Positions 55,236-63,017 of a DNA stretch of 64,000 bases are shown here, piece after piece. A model generated the notes under the pieces. It made no database searches and was not told the DNA's origin. It saw only the letters and a program-made list of their open reading frames with translations. Position 1 is the first letter of the stretch. Each line of letters opens with the position of its first letter. This DNA comes from Phyllobacterium brassicacearum (GTDB lineage Bacteria > Pseudomonadota > Alphaproteobacteria > Rhizobiales > Rhizobiaceae). A program made the translations under genes and the position numbers. Location: the NCBI RefSeq assembly GCF_003010955.1, contig NZ_PGGO01000011.1, positions 1-64,000 of the forward strand, in the 5' to 3' direction.

Positions 55236-55677
55236 TGTCTTTTGTCACTGGATGGACAGAGCGGAAGCCGATAGCCAAGCGGTTCCACCCATTGATGGTT
55301 ACGATCAACATGGACAGCTTGACGATCTCCTCTTCGGTGAACTGTTCCTTCAGCACGTCATAAACGCTGTCCGGAGCATGGGTCTTCGATACCAGCGTCA
55401 GTGCCTCCGTCCACGCCAGCGCAGCGCGTTCGCGCTCACTATAGAGCGGCGATTCCCGCCATGCATCCAGCAGATAGAGTCGCTGCTCGGTCTCTCCCCG
55501 CTTGCGCGCATCCTTGGAATGCATGTCGAGACAGAATGCGCAGCCATTGATTTGCGAAGCGCGCATTTTGACGAGCTCTATAAGGCTCATTTCCAGCCCG
55601 CTGCTGACGACGCTCTCTTCCATCTTGAGCATTGGCTTGATTGCTTCGTGGTTGTAGGGATTCAGTCTTGCTTTCAC
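55222..55677 (-). CDS. carboxymuconolactone decarboxylase-family (AhpD-like) protein
   Basis: The product has 151 residues from GTG 55677, which follows AAGGAGATACATC; an ATG at 55713 has no such site. The AhpD-like redox centre is INGCAFCLDMHSKDARKRGE with Cys-x2-Cys and a downstream His. It should act as a peroxidase or thiol reductase. It is the standard neighbour of ECF41 factors and overlaps the sigma gene by 14 bases. A matching ECF41 promoter lies 41-67 bases upstream. Confidence 0.88.
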   Translation of the reverse strand: MKARLNPYNHEAIKPMLKMEESVVSSGLEMSLIELVKMRASQINGCAFCLDMHSKDARKRGETEQRLYLLDAWRESPLYSERERAALAWTEALTLVSKTHAPDSVYDVLKEQFTEEEIVKLSMLIVTINGWNRLAIGFRSVHPVTKDSAAA

Positions 55678-55717
55678 GATGTATCTCCTTGTGCGGCACT
55701 CAGTTGCCTGCACACAA

Positions 55718-55744
55718 GACGAGGTAGCGAACTTGAACGTGACA
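55718..55744 (-). promoter_or_regulatory. ECF41-dependent promoter
   Basis: On the minus strand TGTCACG (55744-55738), a 16-base spacer and CGTC (55721-55718) match the published ECF41 promoter layout, TGTCACA and CGTC at 16 bases. It precedes the carboxymuconolactone decarboxylase gene and so would make the sigma gene self-activating. Confidence 0.75.
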
Positions 55745-55773
55745 TTGGGCCGAAATTATTTCGACAATTAATC

Positions 55774-56826
55774 CTAAGCAGCCCGCTTCAATGCATGGCG
55801 GATCAGCCGATCGATCAATTCCGGATAGGGAATGCCGCTCTCGGCAAACACCTTCGGGTACATGCTGATATCAGTGAAACCGGGTATCGTGTTGATTTCA
55901 TTTATAACGATACGCCCGTCAGGACGCAGGAAGAAATCGACACGGGCCATGCCTTCGCAACCGAGCGTTGTGAATGCCCGTTTAGCCATCTCCTGGAGGT
56001 CCATTGTCGTGCCTTCGTCAAGATGGGCCGGCACGAACAATGCCGCCCCGTCCGCATCAATATATTTCGCCTCATAGGAATAGAAGCCGTGAGCCGCTGC
56101 AGGCGCTATTTCGCCGGGAACAGACACGCGCAGCCTACCATACTCTTCCTCCAGCACACCGAGTTCGATTTCACGCGCCTCGATGAATTCTTCGATCAGA
56201 ACGCGGCTATCGTACTTCAGGGCGTCATCAATTGCCGATCGCAGCTCCGCCGTCGTCCTTGCCTTGCTCACGCCGACGGAGGAGCCTTGCCGTACGGGTT
56301 TGACAAACAGCGGCAGTCCGAGATCCAGCGCGATTGCTTCGACATCCACCGGTTCGTGACGGCTGACCGTCAACCCGCGGGCCACAGGCAGACCCGCTTG
56401 CGCGAACAGACTTTTGGCCTGGTGCTTGTCCATGGCGGCTGCGGACCCGAAAATGCCGCAGCCCACATATGCGATATCGGCGACTTCCGCCAGGCCTTGA
56501 ACGGAGCCGTCTTCGCCGAACTGCCCGTGCAGGACCGGCATCAGTACGTCAACAGGCGCAATTTCATAGGCAGGCCCGGATGGGGGAAGAACAATAGCTC
56601 GCCCCTTGCCGCCGGGTAGCAGGCTGATCAGCGTGCCATTGTCGGGGACGGATTGCGGAAACTCGCCATCGATCAGCAGCCACTTGCCCTGTCGCGTGAT
56701 ACCGATCAGCACAACGTAATATTTTTCGCGGTCGATGGCTCGATCAACGTTGCGGGCCGACATCAGAGAAACATCATGCTCGGCCGACTTGCCACCAAAC
56801 AAAATTGCAACGCGTATCCTGGACAT
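55774..56826 (-). CDS. ddlA: D-alanine--D-alanine ligase
   Basis: The product has 350 residues in the ATP-grasp fold. It makes the D-Ala-D-Ala end of peptidoglycan precursors. RVAILFGGKSAEHDVSLMSARNV is the N-terminal signature; LHGQFGEDGSVQGL, FVKPVRQGSSVGVSK and INEINTIPGFTDISMYPK complete the ATP and metal site. Length and the EHDVSLxSA box fit the DdlA subgroup rather than the shorter DdlB found in the division cluster. The ribosome site is weak. Confidence 0.95.
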   Translation of the reverse strand: MSRIRVAILFGGKSAEHDVSLMSARNVDRAIDREKYYVVLIGITRQGKWLLIDGEFPQSVPDNGTLISLLPGGKGRAIVLPPSGPAYEIAPVDVLMPVLHGQFGEDGSVQGLAEVADIAYVGCGIFGSAAAMDKHQAKSLFAQAGLPVARGLTVSRHEPVDVEAIALDLGLPLFVKPVRQGSSVGVSKARTTAELRSAIDDALKYDSRVLIEEFIEAREIELGVLEEEYGRLRVSVPGEIAPAAAHGFYSYEAKYIDADGAALFVPAHLDEGTTMDLQEMAKRAFTTLGCEGMARVDFFLRPDGRIVINEINTIPGFTDISMYPKVFAESGIPYPELIDRLIRHALKRAA

Positions 56827-56887
56827 ACTGAAACGTCTCTCTCTGAAAGGAGCCAAGAACAACTTGAAAACGAGATAACTTTGGGCC

Positions 56888-57685
56888 TCAATCGCCCGTC
56901 ACGAAAAACCGCCAGCGGCCCTTTGGAGTAATACCGAGGCGATAGAACACATAGGTTCCGAACTGTTTCATCTCGTCATAGTCACCGGCAGTGACAATCT
57001 GGAAGAGTTCCACCTTCTGCTTCGCATCGAGCTTGTCGAGCGGGTAGGCGAAGAAGTACGGCCATACGTAAAGCTCATCTGCGGTACCCGCATCGAGATG
57101 GACATAGCCCGACTCCAGCACATCAACCAGGATTGCCAGGATTTCCTGTCCGTCCTGATCGCCGGCAAGACTCTTCAAATACGCCAACGGATCGCCATCG
57201 ATATCGGTCAGTGAGAGCATGGTCACATCATCGCCCGAACCAATGAGGGGACGAAGTGCCTCGATCGATCCGGATTTGGCGGCGGTCAGTATCAGCTCGC
57301 GCATCTTCTGCACAGGGAAGGGCAGTTTGCTGACATCATACTCAACCTGCGGTACGGGCGCGCCTTCCTTGGCGTTGGGCATTGCGGGATTGGCCGCTGC
57401 AGCGCCGCCATCATCTGCCGCCGCTGGCTCCTTCGGCGCAGCGGCAGGCTTGTCGGGGGCCGCGGCCGGCTCATCCGAACCTGGCTCGCCTTGCGTCTCG
57501 CCTGCAGGTTTCCCGGGCGCCGGCTCTGCGGCTTTGGGGAGTTCTTCTTTTTTGATCTCACTCAGAGCGAGTTGCACCGGCACGTCGCGGCCAGCCGAAA
57601 TTGCAGGAAAGCTGAAAGCACAGACTGCCGCTGCCAAACAAATTGTTCCGGCGATCACCGAAGCGGAGAAGTGCTTTTCGAGCAT
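56888..57685 (-). CDS. exported protein with Ala/Pro-rich linker
   Basis: The product has 265 residues with a signal peptide (MLEKHFSASVIAGTICLAAAVCAFSFPAISA), a disordered Pro/Ala/Glu/Lys stretch (45-105) and a compact C-terminal domain (about 110-265) with KLPFPVQKMRELILTAAKSG and ELYVWPYFFAYPLDKLD. The C-terminal part resembles proteins seen in rhizobial genomes without assigned function. It is probably periplasmic. It lies just upstream of ddlA, reading the same way with 61 bases between, so a wall-related role is possible but unproven. Confidence 0.7.
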   Translation of the reverse strand: MLEKHFSASVIAGTICLAAAVCAFSFPAISAGRDVPVQLALSEIKKEELPKAAEPAPGKPAGETQGEPGSDEPAAAPDKPAAAPKEPAAADDGGAAAANPAMPNAKEGAPVPQVEYDVSKLPFPVQKMRELILTAAKSGSIEALRPLIGSGDDVTMLSLTDIDGDPLAYLKSLAGDQDGQEILAILVDVLESGYVHLDAGTADELYVWPYFFAYPLDKLDAKQKVELFQIVTAGDYDEMKQFGTYVFYRLGITPKGRWRFFVTGD

Positions 57686-57707
57686 ACAGCATCACCCGGA
57701 ATTTGAA

Positions 57708-57965
57708 TTATTGCAGAACGCGATTCGATGAAAACTCACCCGCAGAAATACGTTCACGCAGCGCCTCAAGCAAGGCCAATGCAGACACTTCGCCGTTATC
57801 GCGGATCAATTCGGTCAGCGCGGTTGCGAAAGCGGCTTCGGCCATAATTTCGGGTTCGATACCTTCAAGCGTGCCATCTGCCCAGACTTCATTCTGATAT
57901 TCGATCGCAACCAGTTTTTTTTCTTCTGCAACCAGCCTATCAAGGTCCGTCGATGTCATGTTCAT
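57708..57965 (-). CDS. 85-residue acidic helical protein
   Basis: The product starts MNMTSTDLDRLVAEEKKLVAIEYQNEVWADG and continues with IMAEAAFATALTELIRDNG and LLEALRERISAGEF. It is mostly helical and acidic, with no cysteine or membrane helix. AAGGATGG precedes the first of two close ATGs. It looks like a small cytosolic rhizobial protein of unknown function. A CtrA-like box lies 92 bases before it. Confidence 0.65.
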   Translation of the reverse strand: MNMTSTDLDRLVAEEKKLVAIEYQNEVWADGTLEGIEPEIMAEAAFATALTELIRDNGEVSALALLEALRERISAGEFSSNRVLQ

Positions 57966-58056
57966 GATATACCATCCTTGGCCGAGGCCAATTCTTAAAC
58001 TGCCGCTAAACAATACCATACGTTTTGTTTAAAATGCGGTTCATTGGCTCCAACAG

Positions 58057-58071
58057 TTAAAGCCTAGTTAA
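58057..58071 (-). promoter_or_regulatory. CtrA-type box (TTAA-N7-TTAA)
   Basis: TTAA at 58057-58060 and TTAA at 58068-58071 are separated by seven bases, the exact CtrA spacing. It overlaps the stop of the TIGR02301 gene and lies 92-106 bases before the start of the 85-residue protein. The motif is short and may occur by chance. Confidence 0.35.
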
Positions 58072-58436
58072 TTTCCATAGCCCGATACGATCTCAGAAGA
58101 AAGTCTCATTCCTTCAGCCTGGTAGCGGTCAATCGCCGCAATCGCTTGGCTCGTGCAACTCGAATAAGTCTCGTTGAATGTGCGATAACCGCGGTTGAAA
58201 CTCGCGATGAGGCGCGCCTTGCGGGCAGGGTCAGGGTTCTCCGCCAGAAGTAGTGAATCCATGCGATCCCGCCACTGACTGCTTTTTTCCCCGCACAGGT
58301 TACGCAACGAATGAATCGACCCAATCACCTCGGCGAGACGAAGCAATTTTGCCTCGTACAGAGGATCAACCGCATGGGCCGGTACCGCCGCGGCAAATAC
58401 TGCCAAGAACGCTGTGATCAATGCCGTACGCCGCAC
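58068..58436 (-). CDS. TIGR02301 family exported protein
   Basis: The product has 122 residues with a signal peptide (MRRTALITAFLAVFAAAVPAHA). The mature part reads YEAKLLRLAEVIGSIHSLRNLCGE, WRDRMDSLL and ARKARLIASFNRGYRTFNETYSSCTSQAI. The paired cysteines and FNRGYR match TIGR02301, a family limited to alphaproteobacteria with unknown function. Probably periplasmic. Confidence 0.85.
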   Translation of the reverse strand: MRRTALITAFLAVFAAAVPAHAVDPLYEAKLLRLAEVIGSIHSLRNLCGEKSSQWRDRMDSLLLAENPDPARKARLIASFNRGYRTFNETYSSCTSQAIAAIDRYQAEGMRLSSEIVSGYGN

Positions 58437-58520
58437 GAGATAACCTTGAACGCTGACTTCCCCTTTGAGAGCATGTTGCTCGAAAGCAAGGCGTCTTCAA
58501 GGCGCTGATGGTTAATACCC

Positions 58521-58952
58521 TCAACTTTTGAAGGAGCGAGCGAGGTGGTGGGCAACTTCCAACACGCTTGTCGTCACGTCGAATGCCGCCATGTCTTCAA
58601 CGCGCAACCAATGCACTGATGCTGCATCGTCAGCGGCCACGGCTTCCCCCATGGGATCATGGGCGAGAAACACGGCGAGGCGGAAAGGCTTCGGCGACGG
58701 GAATTCAGCAGTGGAATAGTCGAATGTCACCGTCGTGAGGTAGGAAACCTCTGTCGCAACCAGGCCGGTTTCTTCAAGGAGCTCCCGGATCGCCGCTTCC
58801 TGTGGCGTCTCGCCTTCCTCGCGTCGTCCGCCCGGGAATGCAAGCCAGCCCTTCGACGGCTCACGTCCACGCTCGACCAGAAGGAATGCCTGATCGCGAA
58901 TACAGACAGCTGAAACACCGTCGACAGTTGCGGAGAGGGGAATCTGGTCCAT
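58521..58952 (-). CDS. NUDIX hydrolase
   Basis: The product has 143 residues. The NUDIX box runs from about residue 41 to 63 as Gly-x5-Glu-x7-Arg-Glu-Leu-x-Glu-Glu-x-Gly, containing GETPQEAAIRELLEETG, with all metal-binding glutamates. It should cleave a nucleoside diphosphate linked to another group. The substrate is open; ADP-ribose or an oxidised nucleotide would be typical. It is divergent from the SRAP gene. Confidence 0.9.
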   Translation of the reverse strand: MDQIPLSATVDGVSAVCIRDQAFLLVERGREPSKGWLAFPGGRREEGETPQEAAIRELLEETGLVATEVSYLTTVTFDYSTAEFPSPKPFRLAVFLAHDPMGEAVAADDAASVHWLRVEDMAAFDVTTSVLEVAHHLARSFKS

Positions 58953-59060
58953 ATATCAGGGGTAAGTGTTGGTGCAGCCTTTGACAAGCGGTCTAAGACT
59001 TGACCCGGTATCACAAATACGGATGATCGCCACCTCCAAACCAAACCAGGCCCCAATTGC

Positions 59061-59825
59061 ATGTGCGGACGTTTTTCACTCCTTGGAACACCGGATGAGA
59101 TCGAAGCCTTGTTCGATTTGATGGACATCGGGACTTTCCCGCCGCGCTTCAACATCGCCCCCACGCAGCCGATCCTCATGGTGGTCAGCGGTGAAACGCC
59201 ACCGCCGGGTAGCAATCGGCCGGACCGCCGGGCATTGCTGGTACGCTGGGGATTTATTCCTGGCTGGGTAAAGGACACCGCAAATTATCCCTTGATGATC
59301 AATGCCCGTTCGGAAACAGCCATCGAGAAAGCCTCATTCAAAACCGCAATGCGTCACCGGCGCGCTTTGATCCCGGCGTCGGGATTCTATGAATGGCGGC
59401 GAGACGGTGATCGAAAGTCCCAGGCCTACTGGGTCAGGCCGCGTGATGGAGGGATTTTCGCATTTGCCGGGCTCTACGAGCCGTGGGCGAACGCTGAGGG
59501 GTCGGAGATGGATACGGGTGCAATCCTGACAACCGGTGCCAGCGAAAATCTTCGTTTCATCCATGACCGCATGCCGGTGGTCATCGAACGACAGGATTTT
59601 GCCCGCTGGCTTGACTGCAAGACGCAGGAGCCCCGCCATATTGCTGACCTGCTGAAGCCTGCGCAGGCTGATTTCTTCGAGGCCATTCCGGTGTCGGACA
59701 AGGTCAACAATTTCGCAAACACGGGACCGGAGATACAGGAGCGGGTGACCGAAACGCAGGAAGTGCGCAAGAAACCGGGACGTGCCAAACCGCCGGAGCC
59801 CGATGACCAGATGAAACTGTTCTAG
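59061..59825 (+). CDS. SOS response-associated peptidase (SRAP/YedK type)
   Basis: The product has 254 residues. Cys 2 (MCGRFSLLG) becomes the N-terminal residue after Met removal and forms a thiazolidine crosslink with abasic sites in single-stranded DNA, shielding them. Also seen are FNIAPTQP, INARSETAIEKASF, ASGFYEWRR (active-site Glu) and FIHDRMPVVI (His). These are all standard for HMCES/YedK. The C-terminal tail is basic and Pro-rich. Confidence 0.94.
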   Translation: MCGRFSLLGTPDEIEALFDLMDIGTFPPRFNIAPTQPILMVVSGETPPPGSNRPDRRALLVRWGFIPGWVKDTANYPLMINARSETAIEKASFKTAMRHRRALIPASGFYEWRRDGDRKSQAYWVRPRDGGIFAFAGLYEPWANAEGSEMDTGAILTTGASENLRFIHDRMPVVIERQDFARWLDCKTQEPRHIADLLKPAQADFFEAIPVSDKVNNFANTGPEIQERVTETQEVRKKPGRAKPPEPDDQMKLF

Positions 59826-59861
59826 GCTACCCATCCCCCAATTCTCCAGGAATTCCATCCG

Positions 59862-60476
59862 ATGTTTTCAGCCGCACTCTCCGGTTTTCTTCTTGGCGCG
59901 TCGCTTATCATTGCGATCGGCGCGCAAAACGCCTTCATATTGCGTCAGGGACTACTGCGCGAGCACCTCTTTATTCTGAGCCTGATCTGCGCGCTCTCTG
60001 ATGCGCTATTGATCGCCGCCGGGGTTGCCGGGCTCGGTACCCTGATTGCCCAATCACCAACCTTGATTTCCTTCGTGACGCTCGGTGGCGCGGTTTTCCT
60101 GCTTTGGTACGCGTCTATTGCCTTTCGGCGTGCCTTTCATCCGGAAGTTCTGCAGGCTGCGACGTCAGGAAATGGCAATTTGAAGGTGGCGATCAGCACC
60201 GTTCTGGCGCTGACCTTCCTCAACCCGCATGTCTATCTCGATACGGTCGTTCTGCTTGGCGGGCTTTCGGCCCGCTTTGAAGGCGTCAACCGCGCGGCCT
60301 ATGGCGCTGGCGCAGCACTTGCATCCTTCATCTGGTTCTTTGGCCTCGGCTATGGTGCGAGGCTATTGCAGCCGGTATTTGCAAAGCCGGCTGCCTGGCG
60401 CGTGCTTGACGTTCTGATCGGCCTCGTGATGGCCGGTATTGCCTTGAGCCTGTTAGTCAGTTTCCTGAACAATTGA
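59862..60476 (+). CDS. LysE/ArgO family amino acid exporter
   Basis: The product has 204 residues and about six membrane helices, beginning MFSAALSGFLLGASLIIAIGAQNAFILRQGLLREHLF. The GAQNAFILRQG motif and TFLNPHVYLDTVVLLGG define the LysE/ArgO branch that exports lysine or arginine. Which one cannot be told. It should prevent build-up of basic amino acids. It converges on a small gene with a 24-base overlap. Confidence 0.92.
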   Translation: MFSAALSGFLLGASLIIAIGAQNAFILRQGLLREHLFILSLICALSDALLIAAGVAGLGTLIAQSPTLISFVTLGGAVFLLWYASIAFRRAFHPEVLQAATSGNGNLKVAISTVLALTFLNPHVYLDTVVLLGGLSARFEGVNRAAYGAGAALASFIWFFGLGYGARLLQPVFAKPAAWRVLDVLIGLVMAGIALSLLVSFLNN

Positions 60477-60620
60477 AGCCAGTTTCAACTGCGGACGCTG
60501 GCGAACGGTGCTGAGGACTGCTGCCAGAATGGCGGCCGGGCCGATCGCCCGGTATTGTGAGGCAAGACTGTCGGCGCGGGCGCTTTCACGCGGCTTTGCC
60601 GTTTGCTGTTTGGTGGTCAT
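60453..60620 (-). CDS. 55-residue hypothetical protein
   Basis: ATG 60620, after AAAAGGACC, opens a 55-residue polypeptide: MTTKQQTAKPRESARADSL, then a helix SQYRAIGPAAILAAVLSTV and a polar end. The central helix is moderately hydrophobic and may touch the membrane. It overlaps the convergent exporter gene by 24 bases. An inverted repeat sits 109 bases upstream. Function is unknown. Confidence 0.5.
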   Translation of the reverse strand: MTTKQQTAKPRESARADSLASQYRAIGPAAILAAVLSTVRQRPQLKLASIVQETD

Positions 60621-60728
60621 GGGTTTGGTCCTTTTGGCGGGGCCTATTCCCCTTTTGTCTAAGCCTTGAGGATTCCCGGTCAAATTGGCCGGAAAAAAGG
60701 CACTTTCCGGGAGGATTTTGGGCTATTC

Positions 60729-60746
60729 GGTTAATATGGATTAACC
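60729..60746. promoter_or_regulatory. GGTTAAT-N4-ATTAACC inverted repeat
   Basis: Perfect 7-bp arms with a 4-base spacer lie in the 445-base gap 60621-61065, upstream of both the small leftward gene and cysS. It looks like a dimeric regulator site. Apart from this and the decayed repeat just after it, nothing was recognised in the gap. Confidence 0.45.
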
Positions 60747-60784
60747 ATGGAGAAGGCGACAAAAATGCAACACCGCGCGTAAGG

Positions 60785-60829
60785 AGCGATTGCTGGAAAG
60801 TTTGGGGCGGTTTTCCATCTGCAATTGCG
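60785..60829. repeat. decayed copy of the 46-bp palindromic repeat
   Basis: The stretch starts AGCGATTGCTGGAAAG and ends GCAATTGCG, aligning over its length with the repeats at 23559 and 23670, including GGCGGTTTTCC. The outer arms no longer pair fully, so it is an older copy. Confidence 0.6.
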
Positions 60830-61065
60830 ATGGAATGCAACGTGTTCGGCGCTTGACGATTGCCGCGCGCTCGCCCATAAATGCCCGCATGAAAACGTTG
60901 CCCGTCACGATTATTATTACCTGTCGGATTATTATCAGCTAGCACTTGCTGGCCCGGCCGTTTTCGTCTCAAAAATCGTTACCAAAGATGTGAAACGCTC
61001 CGGTCGCCAGGCCAGTGCGATGATATGCGTTTTGACGATGAACCCCAAATTTTGAGATCCAGGAC

Positions 61066-62514
61066 ATGCCGCAGCAATTGAGCCTATACAACACGCTCAC
61101 CCGCACGAAAGAAACCTTCGCGCCAATCGATCCGAAGAATGTGCGCATGTATGTCTGCGGCCCGACCGTTTACGACTATGCCCATATCGGCAATGCCCGG
61201 CCGGTGATCGTCTTCGACGTCCTGTTCCGCCTGCTGCGCCATCTCTATGGCGAACAGCATGTCACCTATGTGCGCAACATCACCGACGTCGATGACAAGA
61301 TCAACGCGCGCGCGGCCCGCGATTTTCCGGACCTGCCTCTCAACGAAGCAATCCGCAAGGTCACGGAAACAACGAACTGGCAATTCCAGACCGACGTTGC
61401 CGCGCTCGGCAACCTTCAGCCGTCGGACCAGCCACGCGCAACCGAATACATTGCCGAGATGGTCGCGATGATCGACCGCCTCGTCGAGCGCGGCGTTGCC
61501 TATGTGGCCGATCGTCATGTGTTGTTTTCCCCGTCGGCAATGAACGCCGTCAAAGGCCCGCGTTATGGCTTGCTTTCCCGCCGCTCTGCCGACGACATGT
61601 TGGCTGGCGCACGGGTGGATGTTGCATCCTATAAGCGGGACGAGATGGATTTCGTGTTGTGGAAGCCGTCCAGGGAAGGAGAACCCGGCTGGCAGTCTCC
61701 GGCGGGCATCGAGGGGCTCGGGCGTCCTGGCTGGCATATCGAGTGCTCGGCCATGTCGATGGCCAAGCTGCTCGCGCCATTCGGCGGCGGTCTGCATTGC
61801 GACGATCCGATGAAGAACATCTTCGACATCCATGCCGGCGGCATCGATCTCGTCTTCCCGCACCATGAGAACGAGATCGCCCAGTCATGCTGCGCTTTTG
61901 GCACGGACCGCATGGCCAATGTGTGGATGCACAACGGCTTCCTGCAGGTCGAGGGCCAGAAGATGGCGAAGAGCGTCGGCAATTTCGTGACAATCCACGA
62001 GTTGCTGGAGACGACCACTTTCGGCGACCGTAAGTGGCCGGGCGAAGTGTTGCGTCTTGCCATGCTCATGACCAATTATCGGGAACCGATCGACTTTAGC
62101 GTGAGAAAACTGGAAGAGGCGGAAAATATCCTCGCCAAGGCCCGCGAATATGTGGGCGATGTCGGCGTTGGTACTATCCCCGACGAAGCTGTCGAAATCC
62201 TGTCGGACGATCTCGCCACCCCAGGCCTGATCAATTGGCTGGCTTCGATCAGGAGATCGCGGTCTCTCGAACCTGCGGACTACCGGGCAGCGTTTGGCCT
62301 GTTGGGCATTGATCTGCACGCTGCTTCGATTTCGACTGAACTAGAGAGTGAGATCAACGCCAAGATTCACAACCGTTTGTCTTTGCTGGCTGCAAAAAGC
62401 TTTGCAGAAGCCGATCGCATCCGCGAGGAATTGCTCGAAAAGGGCATCCAGCTGAAGGATGGCAAGGACCCGGAGACGGGCGAGCGTGTGACGACCTGGG
62501 AGGTGAAGCGATGA
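61066..62514 (+). CDS. cysS: cysteine--tRNA ligase
   Basis: The product has 482 residues in class I synthetase form. [19 protein letters not shown] holds a zinc Cys (31) and the HIGN form of [13 protein letters not shown] and [11 protein letters not shown] give further zinc ligands, and KMAKSVGNF is the KMSKS loop. It loads cysteine on tRNA-Cys. Its stop overlaps the GFA gene (ATGA), which in turn overlaps cimA, so these three form one operon. Confidence 0.96.
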   Translation: MPQQLSLYNTLTRTKETFAPIDPKNVRMYVCGPTVYDYAHIGNARPVIVFDVLFRLLRHLYGEQHVTYVRNITDVDDKINARAARDFPDLPLNEAIRKVTETTNWQFQTDVAALGNLQPSDQPRATEYIAEMVAMIDRLVERGVAYVADRHVLFSPSAMNAVKGPRYGLLSRRSADDMLAGARVDVASYKRDEMDFVLWKPSREGEPGWQSPAGIEGLGRPGWHIECSAMSMAKLLAPFGGGLHCDDPMKNIFDIHAGGIDLVFPHHENEIAQSCCAFGTDRMANVWMHNGFLQVEGQKMAKSVGNFVTIHELLETTTFGDRKWPGEVLRLAMLMTNYREPIDFSVRKLEEAENILAKAREYVGDVGVGTIPDEAVEILSDDLATPGLINWLASIRRSRSLEPADYRAAFGLLGIDLHAASISTELESEINAKIHNRLSLLAAKSFAEADRIREELLEKGIQLKDGKDPETGERVTTWEVKR

Positions 62515-63017
62515 GTCTCGACAACAGGCCCGTCTATACCGGCGGGTGTCAGTGCGGTGCCATCCGCTTCCGGGTCGAAGGCAAGCTCGGTGACGCGTCG
62601 ATCTGTCATTGCCGGATGTGTCAAAAGGCATTCGGCAATTTCTTCGCGCCGTTGACATCGGTACGAGGTGCTGACTTCTCATGGACAAGGGGAGAGCCGA
62701 AGCGGTTCCAGTCGTCCAATCACGTCAAACGGGGCTTCTGCGCAAACTGCGGGACCCCTCTGACTTACGAAGCGCCGGACGGCATGGCGCTTGCCATTGC
62801 CGCCTTCGATCACCCGGAGGAGTTGGGTCCCACCGTCCAGTGGGGGCTGGAAGGAAAGCTTCCTTATGTCGACGATTTGTCCGCCCTTCCAGGGTACACG
62901 ACCGAAGACGATCCGGAATCGGCAGAATTCGTCAAAACAATGATATCCTACCAGCACCCGGACCATGATACGGATCAGTGGCCGCCAATGGGGCCGCGAG
63001 GGGAGGCGGGCGAGTGA
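62511..63017 (+). CDS. GFA/CENP-V-fold zinc protein
   Basis: The product has 168 residues. Zinc-binding cysteines appear as [31 protein letters not shown] and [14 protein letters not shown], the pattern of the glutathione-dependent formaldehyde-activating (GFA) fold. Most such proteins have no proven activity; S-hydroxymethylglutathione formation has been questioned for the family. It is tightly packed between cysS and cimA. Confidence 0.88.
   Translation: MSLDNRPVYTGGCQCGAIRFRVEGKLGDASICHCRMCQKAFGNFFAPLTSVRGADFSWTRGEPKRFQSSNHVKRGFCANCGTPLTYEAPDGMALAIAAFDHPEELGPTVQWGLEGKLPYVDDLSALPGYTTEDDPESAEFVKTMISYQHPDHDTDQWPPMGPRGEAGE

Noticed and set aside
55174-56619. 481-codon rightward frame opposite ddlA and the carboxymuconolactone decarboxylase gene
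   Set aside because: Both genes on the minus strand have full motif sets and a promoter between them; the frame has no recognisable fold.
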